Shown: in pieces, positions 57,815-64,000 of the stretch | Layout of the letters: each line of letters opens with the position of its first letter | Numbering within the stretch: the first letter of the stretch is position 1 | Assembly (NCBI RefSeq): GCF_035083965.1 | Contig: NC_089727.1 | Coordinates: 8,065,501-8,129,500 of the forward strand | DNA from: Branchiostoma lanceolatum | Taxonomy: Eukaryota; Chordata; Leptocardii; Amphioxiformes; Branchiostomatidae | Reading direction: 5' to 3' | Length of the DNA stretch: 64,000 bases | The notes under the pieces: model-generated | What the model saw: the letters and a program-made list of their open reading frames with translations, nothing else | What the model was told of the DNA's origin: nothing | Databases searched by the model: none | Position numbers and translations under genes: made by a program

Positions 57815-59560
57815 AGAGCGGTAATCGCCATGACTGTGGTTACGGCACTGGTGCCATTACTATTGCTCCGGAAAAGGCGAAGGCGGCCGGAAAGGAAAAT
57901 AAAGGTCACAGTTCACAAACTGAACGGTATTTTCTGGCAGTAGTAGAGTCCATTCAGGCCCTGAGCAAAGTAGCTGAGGAGGTACCAAAAATTCAAGAAA
58001 TCAGTCATGCTGGTCATGCTTCTGGTTACGGCAACGATGCCATTGGTTCCGAGAGGCAAATACCATGGGAAAAATAAAAGGTCTTAAGGTTCCGGTTCGG
58101 AATTTGATCTGACCGCCCTTACAAGTAGTTCGTGAAATAAGACGCAAATCCTAGGTTTTCTCAATAGTTTTGTCTCCAGATTTTTCGGTTATCGCTATAG
58201 CAATGTGTAATCTTTTATATTTCCTGAAAAGTCCGTTCTTCGTAGCGTTTTTCGACGGCGCAGGTTTGGGCGTCCGGCGTATACTACCTGATGTTTTTGC
58301 GCGGAGACGGCAACGCGGCTTTGTCGCCTGATTATCCAGATCATGCGATCTATGTGCGTTTTGTATGTGTTAGCACCATTTGGGATTGCGGCAAACGTAT
58401 CCTAAGGATTTTCTTCATGTATGCGTATTATATAGACAAAGTATTGACCTTTATTGCTGGGTCAGTCATTCTCCAATGAATTTTTTTCCGTACAGCGGCC
58501 TGTGAAAAAGGCCCCTAAAATAGGAGTCTATGGTTGAAAAATTATTTTAATGATCGTTTTTACAAAAAATAGCATTTCCACAGAAAATGTCAACCGAGTC
58601 TGTCGATCAGCGACAAGGTGTCCATTTCCACCGGAAACATTGAATTGTCCGGAAAATGATGTTTGGAGAAGCGCTAGCCCTTTTCTCAGAGACAGTCGAA
58701 TCGGCCCCACATCTTAAAAAAACTCCGAACCGAGACCTTGATTCACAACGAAACGGTATTTATCTAGTCGTAGTAGAGTCAACTCAGACAATAACAAAGG
58801 TAGCTGAAGAGTTACCGACAAGTCAAGAAGACAGCCATGATCGTTATGTCTCTGGTTACGGCAACGACGACATTGCAATCGTTCCGGAAGGGGCAAATAC
58901 CATGGAAAAATAAAGGTCGTAGTAGAGTCCATGCATGCACTGGGGGAAAACTGAGTAGTTAACTGGAACGTCAGTCAGACAAACAGCCGTACTCGTTATG
59001 CCTCTCGTTACGCCATCGGTGCCATTGCCAGTGGTTCAGAAGAGGCAAATACCATGGGAAAATAAAGGTCACAGTTCACAAACTGAACGGTATTTTCTGG
59101 CAGCAGTAGAGTCGCAAGGTCGCTGAGCATTTACCAAAAAGTCAAGAAAACAGTGATGCTGGTCATGCGTCTGGTTTCGGCAACGACGCCGTTGCCATTG
59201 GTTCGGCGGAGGAAAATACCATTGGAAAATAAAGGTCTTAGTTTAAAAGACTTTAAACTAAGATATTCATCTAGTCGTAGTAGAGTCCATTCAGACCCTG
59301 AGCAAGGTAGATGAGGAAAACAGCCATGCTCGTCATGCATCTGGTTACCATCACCATTGGCATTGGTCCGGAAGAGGCAAATACCATATGCATGGAAAAA
59401 TAAAGGTCTCAATTCACAATCCATTCAGACCAAGAGGAAGGTGACGGAACTTCGGCCATGAGCGTACAGTCATACTCGTGACACCACTGATTATTAGGGT
59501 TGCCATATTTCTAGAAGAGGCAAATACCATGTCAGCATAAAGGTATCCATTCAGTACCAA
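57815..59560 (+). repeat. Six-unit tandem array with about 150-250-bp spacing
   Basis: Units share 'ctggttacggcaacgacgcc', 'ggcaaataccatggaaaaat', 'aaaggtcacagttcacaaac' and 'gtagtagagtccattcagac'. Some units keep an open frame over their length, but stops and shifts differ between units, so no protein is called. Confidence 0.75.
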
Positions 59561-59754
59561 AGCGAAATCTTTCTGACCCTAAAGTAGTCAGCTTATTTAG
59601 ACCACGAGGATTTAGGTATATCTGAGAAGTTACTATTACCTCGGCCAGATAGATATCTGTTACGTTATGAATTGATAATCATAGTTTTCCGGGTGAAACT
59701 ATTCACGACATAATCTACCTAATGAATAATTGTATCATCATTCAAACAGCAAAC

Positions 59755-60000
59755 TGACTGACAAAGCGTCCAAAAAGACTTCTCAAGCAAATTTTGTTGA
59801 CATTATGACGCACGATAACAATAGATAAGTAGATCTCAGAGTCATATGAATATGTAGCAAAATAACAAGTTATCAATCTTCAGCATCCAATGTTAGAGAT
59901 ATCAATCAAAAGATTACTCAAGCAAATTTTGGCGACTCTATGACGCACAACAACAATAGATAAGCAAATCCCAAGGACACATGGATCTTGCAAAGTAACA
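59755..60000 (+). repeat. About 140-bp tandem duplication
   Basis: Two units share 'tctcaagcaaattttg', 'atgacgcac.a.aacaataga' and 'gttatcaatcttca'. Confidence 0.7.
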
Positions 60001-61771
60001 ACATATCAATCTTCAATTCAATGCATTTATTTCAGTCATGAATCATCAAAATGTCAGTATGAGTTGGATTCATGATTAGCAACATACTTAGCTTAAGATC
60101 TTTTAATGACATTGAACATTATGATCATTGTCAAAGGCTCAAGCAGTGAAAATTCAAAAGAAAGAAATTGAATTTGAAAATTCCCTAGGTACTGATTTAG
60201 ACACATGTATTATAGAACTATGTTTCTGAGGTATAGTCTTGTGGTCCTGCGGAAAGATTCGGTTCTTTTTGTTGAAGTTGATGAAGCAAGCTGGCAATGC
60301 GTGAATGAATATATAATGCATCTGAGTCATAGCCACTTCGATTATACTTTTATCAATGTCAAAGTATTCTTATCTGTTAAAGCACACATTTTCACATATG
60401 CATAAAGCGATACATTACATTTTGAACAATAGAGAATTTTACATATGAATGGCTGGCCGAAGTTGGTGGTGCGAGAATGTTTCCACTTTTTAGTATAACT
60501 TAGATTCATTTTAGTCATCAGAGAAGTCGTACTAGTAGCAAAAATGGGGAAGGAACATAAATGTTAGGTTAATGATACTTATACTTATGTCATACCTGGG
60601 CCGCGAAAACGTTCGATACGGGTGTTTCGGACCGGGTGATAATTTTCCGTACCACACGGGGTTCTAGACTTGTATCAGTGTATTCCGCATCACCCTCGGT
60701 CCAAGCCCTCCCGTGGGTCGGGTCTGGTACCTCGGGTGATACGGAATACCCCATGTTGTATTCTAATAGATATATACATACATATGTACCCTATGCTATG
60801 TACGCCTGTATCTTCAGTCGTCCACCGACACAATAGGATAGAAATATTCTGTAACGATACGTAGTTATTTTGTAACGTTACATGATATATCTATTTTACT
60901 GTTGTCTGCGTTCATCCAATGAATGTGATTACGCACAGTGTGTGAAAACTTTCCGCACCATCTACATTGTCCGAATTTATATCCCATGGACCCATTTACC
61001 TCGCCCATTCTCGTCCTTAGATCCTAATTTTATAGCATTTGTTGACGACTTAACAGCCTCCTTATGGGCCTGCGTTTCCTTAAGACAGCTTAAACTTGCA
61101 ATTCACGTCTTGGTATTTTGCTGACAAGTAATACAAGTCGTAAAAGGTTCAATTTGCTGCTAAAGAGAATTGATTGACGGGTTTAGCATTAGCACCCTAC
61201 AAACTTAAAGAACAATTCAAGCAAGAGTGAGAGTATTGACTTTCCTTGTACTTTTAAATTCAGCCCTGTACGCTACATTGTCAACGGTAGTAACTATTAC
61301 TGGTACCCGATGTGACTATAGTAGGCCAGGGGGTGCCAGATTTCATTTCGATAAGGGAGACCTCTTCCGGATAGAGTATAGAAGTCATGGGTTCCCCAAG
61401 ACGGTAAGATGGTTCTAATCGAAATGTTCATCACTTGAAATGCACGCTATATATGGCAATCTCCAGTACACGCAAGAGCGTACAGGGTTGTAAGAGTCAG
61501 GAAACGTGTATGCATCGCAGCATGTGTCTTTGAATGATGTATGGACTTTTTCGGAAAAACTATCAAAGGCTGGGAGCAGTCGGTTGAAGATTTAGCGATA
61601 ATTTTAGAGGCTTGTCTGAACATTCAAGATAAGGACGTGTGGTTTGCATGGACATGTACGTCCGGGCGTGTCGGTGTAGCATGCCGGAATATACTCCTGG
61701 TCAGAATATACCTGGTTACATTTTGGCCAGGGGTGTATTCTGGCTAAAATGAATCCGAATCCTTGTCATGA

Positions 61772-61890
61772 CTATCAAAAATATGCAAGTGTGGATCGGA
61801 AAAGCATATTTGTTTGTGTATTTGCGAAAATAGATTCAATATTTTATATACCGTCTGTAGACAAAAAAAGTCCACAACTAAGTACGTTCA
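61772..61890 (+). repeat. First copy of a dispersed duplication near exon 2
   Basis: 'atgcaagtgtgga' followed by 'aaaagcatatttgtttgtgt' and 'ctgtctgtagacaaa..agtccacaa' recurs at 63450-63555. Confidence 0.75.
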
Positions 61891-62299
61891 AAGTCCAAAC
61901 GATATCGCATTCATATATTTTCAAATACACATTTTACTTTATTCAGGCTCTGGGCAGCTTTTAAAGTATGCAAAAACTGGAAAATTCCTCATTAGAATGA
62001 ATCATGGAAGAAATAACTTTTTAACACTATCGGAGATATTGTCCGCAATAACACTCGGGCAGGCTATATGTGCCTACTTTATAGTTCATGTCGGTGACCC
62101 GTCAAACCTGACCTTCTCCGTAATATCACCGGACCTGTCAAACATCAATCATTATCCATCCTGACTCATGGACACGCTAATGTCCTCTCGGATTGCCTGT
62201 GAAATTATAGGTGACTTTGATAGGGTTCATATCGCAGACTCGGTGCGCGCATAAGTTACACATTCTATAAATTATTGACTTTTCAAGAACCGACGGTGG

Positions 62300-62640
62300 T
62301 CCGATATCTATTTCAAATGTCCAAATGTCCCATGATTACGAAAGAAGTGAGCTCTTCATAGAAGCTGTCAAATGTCATTCAAATTTTTCCATCTTTACAG
62401 ACAAAAAGAAAACTACCTTTCTCTTGATATCAACATCACAGAACCCACAACTTACAGAAAAAAGTCTGGGCTTTGTACATGTCTTCGAGGAATTCTTAAG
62501 AAGTCAAACTAGTTGAGTTTTAGCATCAGCATTTAGAACAGATCTAATGATGTGTAACACTGCTCTTCATGCTCATTGACTGTTCTTGTCCTGTTACTTG
62601 CAATTGGCCCTCAGTAAAGAATTTGAAACAGACGTATCAT
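62300..62640 (+). mobile_element. LINE C-terminal fragment
   Basis: The frame HDYERSELFIEAVKCHSNFS, then FTDKKKTTFLLISTSQNPQL and a closing helix resemble the end of the LINE protein at 33351-34046 (DKEKTILLLTTKNPQIIEKV). Only the last 60-70 residues remain. Confidence 0.55.
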
Positions 62641-63125
62641 TATATACCACTGCCATATATCGTACTAAATGTACTGGGGTATAAATGTATACTATTTTTC
62701 CTATAGTCGCCACTGCAGACAGACAAGTGTTGACGATACATTTGATCTCGATGACTCTTGGAAGACTAGTGCACTATATATGAATGCAGTCCAAGAAACA
62801 AACGAACCATCAACGCTACTTGGGACAAATATTCACTCTTGACCATCAGATGAAGCCTGATTTAGAATATTGTGTCTTTCATTATGACCATTAGCATACT
62901 TGACATATTGCATTTGTTTATGTCATCTTGCGTCTTGTATAATGATGATGTACACATGTAAATCTATGGTACTTTTTGGCTTTGATCACTAATTATTAGC
63001 CTAAGTGTTCTACACTGGGTGGGATTGCTAACATTTAGTACTTATGTACAGCCCTATATTCATAAGATGTACACTTCTAAATCTAATTCTCTAACTACCT
63101 ATGGCTACTGCATGATGTTATCTTA

Positions 63126-63345
63126 CTATGTGAAATAAGTATGTAGTTCGCTTCGTCTTCCATACCTTACAAATGACCTTAGTCTAACTATTTGACTGTT
63201 GGGGAACCATAGTTTTTTGTTTCTTAGCGTTTCACTCAGTGTCATGACTGTCCATTCTCTGATATCATCCTCCCATCTTTTCTGTTGTCTATCTCTCCTT
63301 CCTCCTCCCTGGACGGTTCCTTGCATGGTAGTTTTGGCTAGTCCC
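63126..63345 (-). mobile_element. LINE C-terminal fragment, other family
   Basis: On the minus strand GLAKTTMQGTVQGGGRRDRQ continues to QKRWEDDIREWTVMTLSETL. The pattern GTxxGGRRRGRQxKRWEDNIREW is a common end of non-LTR retrotransposon proteins. It is about 240 bp upstream of the channel exon. Confidence 0.65.
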
Positions 63346-63449
63346 GATGATTTTCTTATCTTTCATGTGGTTAGTATTTATTTATTCATCTTAAAACATA
63401 TGGGTAGTCTCTTCAGCCAAAGAAAAGCTGATTTCCAAGAGAGACCATG

Positions 63450-63555
63450 ACTATCGAAAAAAATGCAAGTGTGGAAAAGCATATTTGTTTGTGCATTTGT
63501 GATTATCTTCAATATCTTTTATACTGTCTGTAGACAAAGTCCACAAATATGTAGT
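63450..63555 (+). repeat. Second copy of the duplication, directly upstream of exon 2
   Basis: It matches 61772-61890 at about 90 percent by eye and ends some 30 bp before the acceptor of the exon at 63586. Confidence 0.75.
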
Positions 63556-63585
63556 TCAGTTGTAATTGTATGAACTGTGTTTCAG

Positions 63586-63710
63586 ACCCCCGGGGCCGCC
63601 TGTATCATAAGTTGTTTGATGAGTACGACCAGGACGTGCGGCCTACCCTGGCTCCTCCGGATGTGGTGGAGGTCCACTTCATCGCTATTCTCTCACATAT
63701 TGTAGAGGTG
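63586..63710 (+). CDS. Nicotinic acetylcholine receptor-like (Cys-loop channel) exon 2
   Basis: The exon between 'gtgtttcag' and 'GTAAGT' encodes DPRGRLYHKLFDEYDQDVRP, then TLAPPDVVEVHFIAILSHIVEV, 42 codons when joined to the phase-1 exon at 44679. The pattern RLxxxLFxxYDxxVRPxxxxxxxVxVxFxxxLxxIxxV is the N-terminal start of the extracellular ligand-binding domain of nicotinic receptor subunits. That part would be followed by VDEKNQ in most members, which must lie in the next exon outside the window. The donor is in phase 0. The subunit type (alpha or non-alpha) cannot be told from this part. The ligand-binding loops, Cys loop and membrane helices are all beyond the window. Two more donor-like sites follow within 80 bp. 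Confidence 0.8.
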
Positions 63711-63900
63711 GTAAGTTTTTATTTTCTATTCACATATTGTAGAAGTGGTAAGTCGTAGGCTAGATCAGATACATTGTAAAAGAGGTGAGTTGCAGTTTAG
63801 ATCAGATACATTGTAGGCAGTGATAACTTGTAGGTTAGATGAGATAATTTGTAGAAGTGATAAGTTATAGGTTAGAAAATGAAATCGAACTGATGCCTAG
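63690..63900 (+). repeat. About 37-40-bp imperfect tandem repeat spanning the exon 2 donor
   Basis: Five units resemble 'cacatattgtagaggtggta' followed by 'agt'. The first contains the end of exon 2 and its donor; later ones read 'ttgtagaagtggtaagtcg', 'ttgtaaaagaggtgagttg', 'ttgtaggcagtgataact' and 'ttgtagaagtgataagtt'. Confidence 0.75.
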
Positions 63901-64000
63901 TGTGTTAAATTTTACCTTTTTGGGTGCCAATGATATTTCAAATAGCAGACTAAACCTCTTGTTATATCAAAAATTGCACAAAAAAAGAAGTGCTTGGGTC

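Larger units (their letters stand above)
44761..63585 (+). other. 18.8-kb intron 1 of the channel gene
   Basis: The intron has a GT donor at 44761 and AG at 63584-63585 (tgtgtttcag). No host exon is supported inside. It holds at least eight tandem arrays, several foldback elements, a SINE and LINE fragments, each listed separately. Remaining stretches, for example 53570-57800, are AT-rich with no signal I can name apart from a (TA)n run at 57280-57304. Confidence 0.55.

Noticed and set aside
57443-58077. Two plus-strand frames of 105-106 codons, one overlapping the 57815 array
   Set aside because: The second frame runs through repeat units whose other copies carry stops and shifts; no splice context supports coding.

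Overview
The window looks like intron-rich, transposon-rich genomic DNA from an invertebrate deuterostome, most likely a cephalochordate (amphioxus). This rests on small exons with GT..AG borders and matching phases, a ten-cysteine GPA2-type glycoprotein-hormone subunit, many foldback MITEs, tRNA-derived SINEs and non-LTR retrotransposons, and no bacterial gene organisation. The species assignment is inference. All exon models were built by hand from reading frame, splice sites and intron phase; no search was run.

Layout. (1) 553-11622, + strand: nine exons giving an 851-residue C-terminal part of a Gly/Arg-, Pro- and Gln-rich protein, probably of the OTU-family ALG13/OTUD4 type. (2) 18883-14485, - strand: multi-pass TLC-domain membrane protein, with one connecting exon not found. 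(3) 19799-21508, + strand: GPA2 (thyrostimulin alpha) hormone subunit, divergent from the TLC gene. (4) 24309-22766, - strand: C-type lectin with a 15-residue-repeat stalk and a GPI-like or membrane C-terminus. (5) 24310-28600: repeat-rich intergenic DNA. (6) 31603-28672, - strand: four-exon, 472-residue Glu/Lys-rich coiled-coil protein with two AKAP-like helices, behind a TATA box and seven CRE or CRE-like sites. (7) 33225-36937: a decayed LINE next to a 1.1-kb TIR element. (8) 39970-38209, - strand: a three-exon, 353-residue protein not firmly recognised, with a faint gasdermin-like stretch. (9) 44679-63710 and beyond, + strand: the first two coding exons of a nicotinic-receptor-like Cys-loop channel, separated by an 18.8-kb intron filled with tandem arrays and transposon remnants.

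The genes do not form an obvious pathway. The most distinctive candidate is the Glu-rich gene. Its upstream region carries six TGACGTCA-type units at exactly 19-bp spacing plus a seventh close to the TATA box, and its protein carries two helices that resemble PKA-anchoring helices. This suggests, as a hypothesis only, a cAMP-induced PKA-binding scaffold. A second pattern is tandem duplication across splice donors: in the first gene and in the channel gene, intronic repeats begin at an exon end and create rows of extra donor-like sites.
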